Below, one piece after another: positions 27,963-36,682 of a stretch of 64,000 nucleotides of DNA. The translations under genes were made by a program, and so were the position numbers. Numbering within the stretch: the stretch's first letter is position 1; the number at the start of each line of letters is the position of its first letter. This DNA comes from CBDAMZ01 sp965197375 (GTDB lineage Bacteria > Acidobacteriota > Vicinamibacteria > Vicinamibacterales > UBA8438). Location: positions 310,001 to 374,000 of the forward strand of contig CBDAMZ010000010.1 in NCBI GenBank assembly GCA_965197375.1. Direction: 5' to 3'. A model generated the notes under the pieces. That model had not been told where the DNA came from. It was given only the letters and a program-made list of their open reading frames with translations, and made no database searches.

Positions 27963-28652
27963 TCAGCGGACATCGAGCACGAAACGCATGTGACTCATCC
28001 GATCGATCTCCATACGCTGATCGGCATCGACATCGGACGCGAACCCGAAAATTACTGATTCTTGGCCCGCACCTGGGCTTGAGAAGAGTTCGTTCACCAT
28101 GACTAGGGCGCCTTCGTGGTGCGTGATCATGAACTCGAGAAAGAGCCGGTCAAATTCATTGCCCTTTGCTCCCGCCAGACGGCCCATCTCCTCTGGGGTG
28201 AGCATGCCTGGCATCAGCGTGGCGCCGTGTGTGTGGTGTGCGTCCACGCTGGGGACTCCTTCCCCGCGGACTTCCAGCCAGCGCTGCATCATCTTGACCT
28301 CGTCCGCCTGTGAGACCTCAATCCGCTGGCCGAGTAACCGCATGTCTCTTCGGCTGCTCCGCGAGGGTAGCAGGGCGGTCATCTCCAGGGCTTGCGCGTG
28401 ATGACTGATCATTCCCTGCATGAATCGCACGTCTGCCGCCGTATGTTGGATCTGTGACAGGTCGACCGCCTGGGTGGCAGTGATGACGCGACTCGACCCA
28501 CCCGGGGCACCGGGCTGGATAAGGAGGGGGGGGGACTCGACGCTGGCAGAGCGGCATGACGTGGTGGCCACAACGATCACAAGGAGGGTCACGATCCGAT
28601 AAGTCAGCGTTCTCGGTCCTGATAGAGTTGCCATCCCTATACCAGGTCGCAT
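27963..28652 (-). CDS. DUF305 domain-containing (ferritin-like) exported protein
   Basis: 229 residues with an N-terminal signal ending at ATTSC, probably a lipoprotein although the lipobox is suboptimal. The DUF305 core has the paired histidine motifs FMQGMISHHAQALEM and FMITHHEGALVMVNEL plus RIEVSQADEVKMMQRWL and a HTHGATLMPGM loop. These His/Met-rich four-helix proteins often occur with copper or heavy-metal systems, which supports metal binding but not a specific metal. A run of nine C (28526-28534, minus strand) immediately follows the lipobox and could cause frameshift variation. Lies between the LVIVD and CBM9/barrel genes on the same strand. Confidence 0.85.
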   Translation of the reverse strand: MRPGIGMATLSGPRTLTYRIVTLLVIVVATTSCRSASVESPPLLIQPGAPGGSSRVITATQAVDLSQIQHTAADVRFMQGMISHHAQALEMTALLPSRSSRRDMRLLGQRIEVSQADEVKMMQRWLEVRGEGVPSVDAHHTHGATLMPGMLTPEEMGRLAGAKGNEFDRLFLEFMITHHEGALVMVNELFSSPGAGQESVIFGFASDVDADQRMEIDRMSHMRFVLDVR

Positions 28653-28671
28653 GGCATCCCTCCCGGCCGCC

Positions 28672-31596
28672 TCAGAACCGAAAGAGCCGGTTCACCTTGA
28701 CCACGAACCCACGGTTGCGGAGCTCCGAGAAGCGGTCGGGCCGCAGCGGGTCGGTAATTCGCTCTTCGGTGTAGACGACAAACAGTTCGCTCCCAGGGGA
28801 GTACTCCCACCGCATCCGCAGGTTGTTACTGATCGTATCGGTGCTCGAGTTGTACTGAATCAGCCCACTGAGGAACATGCGCGGGGTGAACGAGTAGTTC
28901 ACACGGGAGACAGCTAAATCCGTGCGGAATGACCCGTGGGGCGTGTCGATCCAGTTGACCGACACGCTCGGCTCGAGCGAGAACCGCTCCGTCAGCCCCA
29001 CGCGTCCTTGACGGAAGCCGACCGACCGGATGTTGCCACTGAAGTACTCGCCGACTCGCACTGTGAAGGTCCCGCTGAAACGATGCTGCATGCCGAGTGC
29101 ATAGGTCACCTCGGCGTCGCGAAACTTGTAGCCACCGACAGGGAAGCTCACGCCGGGCGCCGGGGTGAACGGCCGGGCGAGGAACTCGTAGTTGTCTGTC
29201 GCCGAGATGCCGACCCAGTCGCTGTTCGCGAACTCTGTGGAGAACCCCAGCTGAGACTGACGCGTTTCCACTCGTCCCGTGTCCGCGGTAACGATGTAAT
29301 CGAAACTCCCTTCAACGCTGAACTGCCGGATTGCGTCAATCGACCGTGGCCGTGGGCTAAATCGCCCAGTCGTGTACGTCCGGCGGAAGTTATCACGTCG
29401 GACAAAGCCGACCTCCGGGAGAAAATTGTCCTCGACGACGAGGTGTTCGGCTTGGAACCCGTAGCGGTCCCCGCCGTAGATCAGCTGCCCTTGATAGCTT
29501 GTGTCCTTACCCTTGAGTCCAGGGGTCTGTGTCTTGGCGACGTACCCGAGCAAGCTGACATTGTCGTAGAACGAGAAGGTGGCATCCACGCCGTAGGTCT
29601 GGCTGGAGCCGTCACCAGCGAGTGACACCGAACGGTTGGCCAAGAGGATGCCGACGCTGCTGCGCCGTAGGATGTCGCGCTTCACCCGCACGACCGAAAA
29701 ATTCGTCATCTCGGCGCCCGAGATTTCCTCGTCATCGGTCTGAACGCTTAACGCGCCGACGTCGAATGCGCCGATTTTTCCAGTTACTCGACCGCCACCA
29801 ATGACCGGCACAACCGTCCTGCGTTCGAGCCCGATCCGGCGGCTGTAGAAGAGTGTCGGTGCGTTGCCGCCGCCGAAGAAGCCCCCGCCCCGGCCGCCTT
29901 GGCGCAGAGCCTGGCCGGTCCCTCTCGTGATGCCGCCCCGGGCAAAGCCGAAGATGCCACGGCCTTCTAGAAAGAACTCGCGCTTTTCGGGGAAGAAGAG
30001 GCTAAACCGGGTCAGATTAACCTGCTGCTCGTCCGCCTCGACCTGGGCAAAGTCAGTGTTGTAGGTTAGATCCGCCGTTAGATTTTTGGTGATGCCGTAC
30101 TTGACATCGACGCCGACATCTCCGTCTCCGACATTCGTCGTTGGCGCCGCGGCATTGACGTCGGTTCGCAGTCCGCCGATACCGTACGGCTTGATCTCGA
30201 GGTTCCTACTGCCCTGTGGCACTTCGAGCCCGACGAGCGTCGCGGCTTTCGACATACGAAAGACACCCCCGCCCCCGGATCCTCCGCCCGAGATCGGCAG
30301 CGGGGTGATGTGGGCCCATTCATTCTTGCGCCGCACATTGCGCCGCAGCTGCACACCCCAGACTTGTGTCGGTCCTGGTTGATACCGGAGCGATTTAAAC
30401 GGAATCTCCATCTCAACCGTCCACCCGCCCTCGAACCGCGCCGTGCGAACGTCCCAGACCGGGTTCCAATCGAGGTTTGGGTTACCTTCGTTGGTAAGGG
30501 CGAAGTCACCGATCGCACCGAGAGATGTGGCGTAGAACCCAAGGGCGTTCCGCCGATCGTAAAAAGTATCAAAGACCGCCATGAAGTGATCCTGCATCCA
30601 GAGCCGGTCCGCGTCCCGCCGCATTTCGTTGGCCACCCACTCGCTGGGTGGCGCCGAGTCCCAAATCCGGCTGGTAACGTAGAGGCTGCGCTCGTCGAAC
30701 AGAATCCACGTTTCAGTTTTCTCGGTGGCCAGCGCGCCTTCGTCCGGAGTCTGCTGGATAAAGCCGGTAATTGCCGGGACCGTGTGATACACCTGTTCGT
30801 CGAGCTGCCCGTCCAGTCGAATGTCCTCCGAGAGCTTGATCGCGCGGATGGTCACCCGTCCCTGTTCGTCTCGGCGGATCACGTCGGGTGGAATCGGTGG
30901 CGGCGGACCATCGATGACCCGGGGCGCAGCGAAGCCAGCCGGGTTCGTCGCGGGCAGACTCCCGGAGCGGCCGTCTGGGTCGGGGACTCCGGCCAGGCGG
31001 TCGGGGGGGGCTGGCGTCAGCATCGGTGTGGGCAGTCGGATCGAGGGTGTCGACCGCCCGGCTGCGTGGGCAACGTCACTGCGCGTGTCCGGCACGTCTG
31101 CGATCCGCATCGTCTCGGAGACCCGCTCGCGACCAATCACCTCGAACACGGACCGGTCCTGGAACTCAACCGAGAGAGCCTCAGCAATGCCAGCCCCGAT
31201 CCAGTCGTCGTCCGGGACACCGCTGATGTTGCCGAATGGCAGGATAGCCACACGCTCGGGCCCCTCGTCGCGAGAGGAACGATCGCCCTCGTTTGCCTGC
31301 CCGTTGACAAGCTCGGTGGCAAGCCGGTCCTGCAGCTCAAAGAGGTCATCGGTGGCGCCATCGACCTTCGCAGCCCGGACGACCGCACCGGTCGTGACGT
31401 CCACTAACCGTCCGGTGATGCGCAGCTGATCCCCGAGCCGCTGGTATCCCCCACTGACTATCCACTGCGCGCCCATACGCCGGCCAACCTCGAGGAGCAT
31501 TCCGTGCTCGACCGACTGCGCAGTTACGGAGACAGCCGCCACGAGGCCTGCCACGACGACCGTCAGCATCACCCGAACCCGAAGCGTTGGTAGCAT
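28672..31596 (-). CDS. Outer-membrane barrel protein with TolB-like fragments and a CBM9/DUF5916-type module
   Basis: 974 residues from ATG 31596 (frame open to 31620); signal peptide MLTVVVAGLVAAVSVTAQ. Residues about 35-105 look like the second half of a FlgO/TolB-type unit (GAQWIVSGGYQRLGDQLRIT, LVDVTTGAVVRAAKVDG), then 123-165 like the first half of another (RVAILPFGNISGVPDDDWIG). A proline-rich linker with eight consecutive C (31003-31010) leads to a CBM9-like domain (IRLDGQLDEQVYHTVP onward) and a DUF5916-type beta-barrel with FSLFFPEKREFFLEG, ending in Phe. Carbohydrate- or peptide-related surface function is possible; substrate unknown. The order of the TolB halves is odd. Confidence 0.8.
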   Translation of the reverse strand: MLPTLRVRVMLTVVVAGLVAAVSVTAQSVEHGMLLEVGRRMGAQWIVSGGYQRLGDQLRITGRLVDVTTGAVVRAAKVDGATDDLFELQDRLATELVNGQANEGDRSSRDEGPERVAILPFGNISGVPDDDWIGAGIAEALSVEFQDRSVFEVIGRERVSETMRIADVPDTRSDVAHAAGRSTPSIRLPTPMLTPAPPDRLAGVPDPDGRSGSLPATNPAGFAAPRVIDGPPPPIPPDVIRRDEQGRVTIRAIKLSEDIRLDGQLDEQVYHTVPAITGFIQQTPDEGALATEKTETWILFDERSLYVTSRIWDSAPPSEWVANEMRRDADRLWMQDHFMAVFDTFYDRRNALGFYATSLGAIGDFALTNEGNPNLDWNPVWDVRTARFEGGWTVEMEIPFKSLRYQPGPTQVWGVQLRRNVRRKNEWAHITPLPISGGGSGGGGVFRMSKAATLVGLEVPQGSRNLEIKPYGIGGLRTDVNAAAPTTNVGDGDVGVDVKYGITKNLTADLTYNTDFAQVEADEQQVNLTRFSLFFPEKREFFLEGRGIFGFARGGITRGTGQALRQGGRGGGFFGGGNAPTLFYSRRIGLERRTVVPVIGGGRVTGKIGAFDVGALSVQTDDEEISGAEMTNFSVVRVKRDILRRSSVGILLANRSVSLAGDGSSQTYGVDATFSFYDNVSLLGYVAKTQTPGLKGKDTSYQGQLIYGGDRYGFQAEHLVVEDNFLPEVGFVRRDNFRRTYTTGRFSPRPRSIDAIRQFSVEGSFDYIVTADTGRVETRQSQLGFSTEFANSDWVGISATDNYEFLARPFTPAPGVSFPVGGYKFRDAEVTYALGMQHRFSGTFTVRVGEYFSGNIRSVGFRQGRVGLTERFSLEPSVSVNWIDTPHGSFRTDLAVSRVNYSFTPRMFLSGLIQYNSSTDTISNNLRMRWEYSPGSELFVVYTEERITDPLRPDRFSELRNRGFVVKVNRLFRF

Positions 31597-31758
31597 GCTA
31601 CGTCCCTGGCCGACCACCATCGTACCACTATTAGTTAGGCCCTACTTGCTTGCCAGTCTCAATCGCCGTATTCGGGAGATGCCCTACCCACCTGACTTGG
31701 ACAGCTCCTTGATCGCGGCAGTGCGATCTAGTCTAGCGGCTAAACTCGGGCTCCCCGG

Positions 31759-32586
31759 TTAATCACACAGCTCAAGTTGCAGCGACGTAATGGGTGCTCC
31801 AGCGACATCAACACTCCAGTGTTCGCCGCTCGAAACAGGCGGGAGCGGGGTGAGTGTGCCCGTTGTGATGATTTCACCGGGCATCAGGGCAGGGGCCCAG
31901 GATTGCCTAGCAACTACCCGGGCGAGATGGCCAAGAGCGAGCAAGGGGCTGCCTAAGGCATTTTGTCCTTCTCCCACAGCCACGACCTCCGAACCTCGGC
32001 ATAGAGTGACCTTTAGCTTCTGCAGCTGTTCAGCAACCTGCCGCTGATCATTTCGGTCCAGTCGCCACGGGGAAGAAACAACCAGCGCTGCGTGCACACC
32101 GAAGTCTGCAACTGCATCAGCAGCTGTGAAGCGCCAGTCTGGATAGTGACAATCCACAACCTCGAACCCGATCGCCACCCAGTTGAGACAACGCATCAAT
32201 TCTTCGGTCGACAGATCACCCGCAGGAACAGGACAACGAAGGTTAAGAACGACCTCAGGCTCGATCCGCGGGGCTGCCATGCCGTCTAGAGAGAGTCGGA
32301 AGCTGCCTCGATCTGAAAAATGGACAGTCTGCGCATACATATGCGCCCAGATCGGAGTATCGACGTGAAACTCCTCCCAGGTCGCCGGATTAGTAAAGCC
32401 GAGCTTGCGGCCGACTGACCGGTATCCTCGCTCCAAAAGGCGCTCGTGGAGCACATGACCTACCTGATAGCCCTTCTCAAGTTCAAAGCCAACCCCGCGC
32501 CTGGAAGGTAGCGTGGTTAGCCGCGCGGCATCGCGAGCCTGCAAGAGATCAGCCGCTAATTGGTCAAGAGCACAGTCAGTGCGCAT
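31759..32586 (-). CDS. 2-keto-4-pentenoate hydratase / 2-oxohepta-3-enedioate hydratase-like protein
   Basis: 275 residues of the MhpD/HpcG fold, which hydrates 2-hydroxydienoates in aromatic meta-cleavage pathways or decarboxylates oxalocrotonate. Visible signatures are GRKLGFTNPATWEEFHVDTP near the N-terminus, the metal-binding acidic residues in RIEPEVVLNL, GFEVVDCHYPDWRF and the C-terminal PGEIITTGTLTPLPPV. No ring-cleavage dioxygenase is adjacent, so the physiological substrate is open. It is separated from the upstream CBM9 gene by 138 nt and is divergent from the toroid gene. Confidence 0.85.
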   Translation of the reverse strand: MRTDCALDQLAADLLQARDAARLTTLPSRRGVGFELEKGYQVGHVLHERLLERGYRSVGRKLGFTNPATWEEFHVDTPIWAHMYAQTVHFSDRGSFRLSLDGMAAPRIEPEVVLNLRCPVPAGDLSTEELMRCLNWVAIGFEVVDCHYPDWRFTAADAVADFGVHAALVVSSPWRLDRNDQRQVAEQLQKLKVTLCRGSEVVAVGEGQNALGSPLLALGHLARVVARQSWAPALMPGEIITTGTLTPLPPVSSGEHWSVDVAGAPITSLQLELCD

Positions 32587-32884
32587 AATCGGTCTATCGT
32601 GAGGTTAGCACGCGACGTCTCGCTCCTCGCTAATTTCGAGTAGGGCGTGACGCTGGCCGAGTCAACCTAGCTGCCCGGGTTCAACAACCCAGCAAACAGC
32701 CTGTATGAACCCGGCCGTGCGTAGAAGGGTTCAACGTATACAAGTCTTGATCCGGATGCAGAGACTACCCCGCCGGGGCAAATCGGTCCGCCCTGACGGC
32801 GACCGGATTTAAGCCTATCGCCGCCGTCGTGAGGTAGACTCGCCGGTAACAACGCACTGTTTCTGGGCTCTGTCTTCTAGGAAA
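32587..32884. other. Divergent intergenic region, 298 bp
   Basis: Lies between the hydratase (minus) and the haem-motif toroid gene (plus), so it must hold two promoters. I see no consensus promoter pair, RNA gene or conserved short frame in it. Confidence 0.5.
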
Positions 32885-34003
32885 ATGAGGTGGTCTTTGA
32901 TGGGCATAAAAACCCCGATCGTCCTAGTGTGGTTCCTGGTAGCGTGTTTTGTGTCGGTCGCCACCGCTGTCACACTGATTAACCAGTCTGGCATCTCCGC
33001 CGTGTGGGACGAGGAGGCAGCCGCTGCGTACCTCGACCAGCGTCAGAGCTGGTGGGCAACCTGGCCGACCGCGGCCAGGGAGAGCGACACCTACTGCATC
33101 TCGTGTCACACAAGCGTACCCTACGCGCTGGCGCGACCTCACCTACGGCGGAAGTCTGCCCAGGGCGAACCCACTGCGAATGAGCGTGCGCTGCTGGAGA
33201 ACATCCGGAAGCGCGTCAGGGACTGGCAGGACATCGGCCCTAAGAGGGAGTCAACCCGGGGGTCCGAAGCGGCCCTTAACGCCTTAGTCCTGTCGCGCTA
33301 CGACGCCTGGTCAGGAAAACTTGGCGTTGACACCCGCGATGCCTTCGATCATTTGTGGGCCATGCAGGAACGGAACGGAGAGCGTAAAGGGGCCTGGCCA
33401 TGGATAGTTAATGGGCTGCAACCCTGGGAGTCTGGCGACTCTCCCTTCTATGGAGCTGCCCTGGCCGCGGTCGCAGTGGGCATCGCCCCAGAAAGCTACG
33501 CCTCAACCAGCGAGATCCAGGAAAATCTGAAACTGCTCCGAGGCTACTTTGCCAGACACTACGACCAACAACCGCTGCTTAACCGCGTGACACTGCTCTG
33601 GGCATCGACATATTTGCCCGGCCTTCTCGAACCTCAGCAGAAGACAGCCCTTATCGAGAAAGTGCTGGCTCTACAACATGAGGACGGAGGATGGAGCCTC
33701 GCTTCCCTCGGGCAGTGGGAACGACACGATGGAACGACACTCGCAACGAAGAGTGACGGGCACGCGACAGGTTTAGTCACATTTACACTGCAAGAAGCGG
33801 CGCTCTCGAGCGAACACAAAAGCCTCCGCATGGGATTATCTTGGCTCTTGGGTAATCAAAATAAGATTGAAGGATCGTGGCCGGGCTACTCGCTCAACGA
33901 AGAATACGACTCATCATCAGACATCGGTCGCTTCATGCGTGATGCGGCAACGGCCTATGCAGTGCTAGCCCTTACTAACAGCGGACTAACGTCTCCTGAG
34001 TAG
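32885..34003 (+). CDS. Alpha/alpha-toroid (squalene-cyclase-like repeat) protein with a CxxCH haem motif
   Basis: 372 residues, function unknown. The N-terminal segment IVLVWFLVACF is a signal with a lipobox-like LVAC (Cys21), so it may be a lipoprotein. CISCH at residues 71-75 is a c-type haem attachment motif, just after WWATWPTAARESDTY. The remainder has QDGGW-like toroid repeats (LWAMQERNGERKGAWPW, VLALQHEDGGWSLASLGQW, LLGNQNKIEGSWPGYSL), as in terpene cyclases and prenyltransferases, but without an obvious DxDD acid motif. An alternative start is ATG 32900 (MGIKTP). Followed by a cupin gene 124 nt away on the same strand. Confidence 0.78.
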   Translation: MRWSLMGIKTPIVLVWFLVACFVSVATAVTLINQSGISAVWDEEAAAAYLDQRQSWWATWPTAARESDTYCISCHTSVPYALARPHLRRKSAQGEPTANERALLENIRKRVRDWQDIGPKRESTRGSEAALNALVLSRYDAWSGKLGVDTRDAFDHLWAMQERNGERKGAWPWIVNGLQPWESGDSPFYGAALAAVAVGIAPESYASTSEIQENLKLLRGYFARHYDQQPLLNRVTLLWASTYLPGLLEPQQKTALIEKVLALQHEDGGWSLASLGQWERHDGTTLATKSDGHATGLVTFTLQEAALSSEHKSLRMGLSWLLGNQNKIEGSWPGYSLNEEYDSSSDIGRFMRDAATAYAVLALTNSGLTSPE

Positions 34004-34127
34004 ACCTTAAAACGTGGCGGACCGACACGGTGGTCAGGCCAGGCCGTTGTGATGTCATTTCGTCGGCAGACAACGATGCACAGAATTAGAAGAGACGGTT
34101 TACGGCTCACGTGAAAAGAGAGGTGCC

Positions 34128-34559
34128 ATGGCATTTCAGATTCGACCGAATATTCACCTGTTACTGGCCGTCGTTACCGCAACAGCATTCGCCTGGATTC
34201 TGTTCGGCCAACAGTCGACCGTGACGGCCGCGCAAACAAATTTTGTGGGCGGCACGCCCAGCCGGCCAGACTCCTCGGATATACGAGCGTTGCGCCTGCG
34301 CTGTGAGCCCGGGACTCGATCGAATTGGCACAGCCACTCGAACTGGCAAATCTTGATGGCCGAGGGAGGACGTGGGCGCACGCAGATTCGTGGCGAAGAG
34401 ATTGTGGAATTGGTGCCGGGTCGGCCGGTCCACGCTGGAGCAAATGTAGTGCACTGGCACGGTGCAGCCCCCGACGAGCACATGGTGCAACTGACTTTCA
34501 TCAGCGGTAAGACCAGCTGGGAGGAACCGGTCAGCGACGACTACTATTTAGGTCGATAG
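34128..34559 (+). CDS. Exported cupin-domain protein
   Basis: 143 residues with a signal peptide (LLLAVVTATAFAWILFGQQSTVTA). A single cupin barrel shows motif 1 as CEPGTRSNWHSHSNWQILMAEG (two metal-ligand His, Gln in the Glu position) and motif 2 as PGRPVHAGANVVHWHGAAP. GAGAGGTG-like purine-rich sequence precedes the ATG. The ligand or reaction cannot be predicted; small cupins of this type include quercetinase-like and carboxymuconolactone-decarboxylase-associated proteins. It pairs with the upstream haem-motif protein in orientation. Confidence 0.85.
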   Translation: MAFQIRPNIHLLLAVVTATAFAWILFGQQSTVTAAQTNFVGGTPSRPDSSDIRALRLRCEPGTRSNWHSHSNWQILMAEGGRGRTQIRGEEIVELVPGRPVHAGANVVHWHGAAPDEHMVQLTFISGKTSWEEPVSDDYYLGR

Positions 34560-34651
34560 CTCGGCCTGCTGTAACTCCTGCGCTGACCAACCAGTCAGGT
34601 CAGAAGGGCCGAGTGTTTGCTTCACACCTATTGGCAGGCATGACAAGGCTA

Positions 34652-34702
34652 AAGGCCAAGGGCGCGGCGTCTGTTCAAGCAGCCCCGCGGCCCCTGGCCC
34701 TT
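34652..34702. terminator. Imperfect hairpin between convergent genes
   Basis: AAGGCCAAGGGCGCGG (left) can pair with CCGCGGCCCCTGGCCCTT (right) with two bulges around a loop of about 15 nt. It lies between the cupin gene (plus) and the S15 peptidase relic (minus), where a bidirectional terminator is expected. There is no U tract, so termination is a guess. Confidence 0.35.
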
Positions 34703-34719
34703 GCCTACTCAACCCCTCG

Positions 34720-36480
34720 CTATCGCAGCTGAGCCGTCTGCGGCGGCGCCTTGCGGCACGGTTGCCGTTCCATCACGCCGCACGGTGGCGCTGGTGCCTG
34801 CGCCGTCTCACCCGGCAACACTGACAGCATCAGTTTTGATGGATACTGCGCTAAGTGATACACAGTATTCCGACCAGGCAGATCGACGATCATAAAGCCC
34901 CAGTTCGGCTGACCAATGTGCGACGGCGCCATAATGGCCAACTCGAGTGAATGCCCCTTCCGAACGACGTGGCCCAGCGGCGGAATCGACAGCTTTATTT
35001 CATAAATCTGACCTGGCGTCAGCGGCTCAGACTTCGCAAATGAGCGAACTGTCTCTTCCTCGTTCGATTTGGTGGAGTTGATCGCTCGCAGCGACGCACG
35101 AAGAAAATCGCGCGTCAGATAAAGCGTGTCACCGTTCTCGTCGACGTCGTGGAGGACCACCATTACGTCGGTGTCCTTTTGTTCGGAGCTCAAATAGAAG
35201 GTAAGCTGCGAGAAACCTAGAATGGTCATGTCCTCGGTCATCGGAGCCGTCCGGTAACTCAGAAAGCCACCCGCTCGCGGCCACATCGCAAACTGAACAT
35301 TATCGGCGACGAGCTCAGTGGCCATCGGGTACGTATAGCTACGGGCACCGTCATCCTCGACGGCTCTAGGCTTCTCGGGCGTAAGCCTGCCGTCGGCGGT
35401 CAGATAGAAGGGCACCGGCTTTGCGTTCGGCGGCGGCCAGGTCGGATAGGTCGTCGCCCAATTGGGTGTCGGCGTGCCATTGACGTCCCGAACCTCCCAT
35501 AACACCCGGACCGGGGGCTCTTTGTCGACACCGTTGGCTTCACCCTTCACATAGTGATCGAGGAACCGCAGCCAGTGCTCTGTCGACACCGGGCGACGGT
35601 AGACACTGTGCCCGCCTGGCTGGAGCAGGATCTTTTTGACCGGCGCTTTCAGCTCGCGAAAGAGGCGTAGCGGACCGCTGACCTGCGTCTGGTGATCCTG
35701 CCAAGCCTGAACGAGTAGCGTGGGGACATTGATCTTCCCAACGTAAGTCTCCGGATCCCTGGGCTTTCACCATTCATCGAGCACCGGATGCTGAAGGACT
35801 TCGTAGTAGGTATTCCGAGTGTATATGGTCGTCCTCTCGGGATCGCATTCTTTATCCCCCCAGGCGATCCGTCGCTCGGCTGCCGCCTGGCGATTCGAGA
35901 ATGCCCAACCGCCGATAAAGGCCTGATTGAACATGCCGCCTGGACGCCATACTTCTCGGTAGGTACTTGCCGTTGTTGCACCGGCGGCGATTGCCTTCAG
36001 GTGCTGCGGCCGCTCAGACGCCACGAAAATCTGGCTATGTCCCGGGTACGAATTGCCAATCATCCCGACGGCGCCGTTACTCCACGGCCTGGTACCGATC
36101 CATTCCACGACTTCAGCACCGTCTGGAGCTATGATGGGATCAAACATGCTCAACGCGCCCGTGGAGCACGAAGTGCCGCGGATGTCGACTCCAGCGTAGG
36201 CGTACCCGCGTTCCAGGTATAGCTTGATGGCCGCATCGAACAACCTGCCGTCGACACCGTACGGTGAGTATTCGAGCAACACCGGATAGCGGCCTTCCTG
36301 GATCGGCCGATAAGTTACATACGACAGCTCCACGCCGTCGCGTAGCGTGATATACCCAAACTCCCGCTTGACGTCCTGTTCCTGAAGCCCCTGAGCCGCA
36401 ACCGGCTGCCCCAGCGCTAGGGCCACGACGGCGAGTGCTGCGATCCTCCTCACATGAAGTCGCACATTCTTCCCAGGCAT
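34720..36480 (-). pseudogene. S15/CocE-type X-Pro dipeptidyl-peptidase or acyl hydrolase, interrupted by an in-frame TGA
   Basis: 585 sense codons in one frame from ATG 36480 (GGAGGA six bases upstream) to the stop at 34720, broken only by TGA at 35767-35769. Residues 1-30 are a signal peptide. The nucleophile Ser144 in GNSYPGH is before the break; Asp262 in VQAWQDHQT and His291 in QPGGHSVYR are after it, so the truncated product would lack two thirds of the triad. The TGA follows HPVLDEW, where homologues usually have a second aromatic (DEFW/DEWW), consistent with TGG changed to TGA. The C-terminal jelly-roll domain (MTILGFSQLTFYLSS and on) is intact. Either a recent nonsense mutation, a sequencing error, or readthrough. 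Confidence 0.85.
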
Positions 36481-36682
36481 GATTCCTCCTTGGCTGTTCA
36501 AAACGGTCTCGTGTCGACCAGGACTTCCACTCTAGCAACCCAGATCAAGATCCTTACACACCCACCAGTTTCCCAACTGGCCGAATTTCTTCACCACACG
36601 TTCTCCCGGTTTCCAGTGCCCGTCGCTTAACCCGCATTAGAACTGGAACCCGAGCGGGACACCGTTGGGGCTTTCGACACTT

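Noticed and set aside
30310..31407. 365-codon plus-strand frame opposite the CBM9/barrel gene
   Set aside because: Antisense shadow; the minus-strand frame has a signal peptide, known domains and a terminal Phe.
35767..35769. Selenocysteine or altered genetic code at the S15 TGA
   Set aside because: Many genes here use TGA as a normal stop, the position is next to a Trp rather than a catalytic Cys/Sec, and no SECIS-like stem is evident. A nonsense mutation or base error is simpler.
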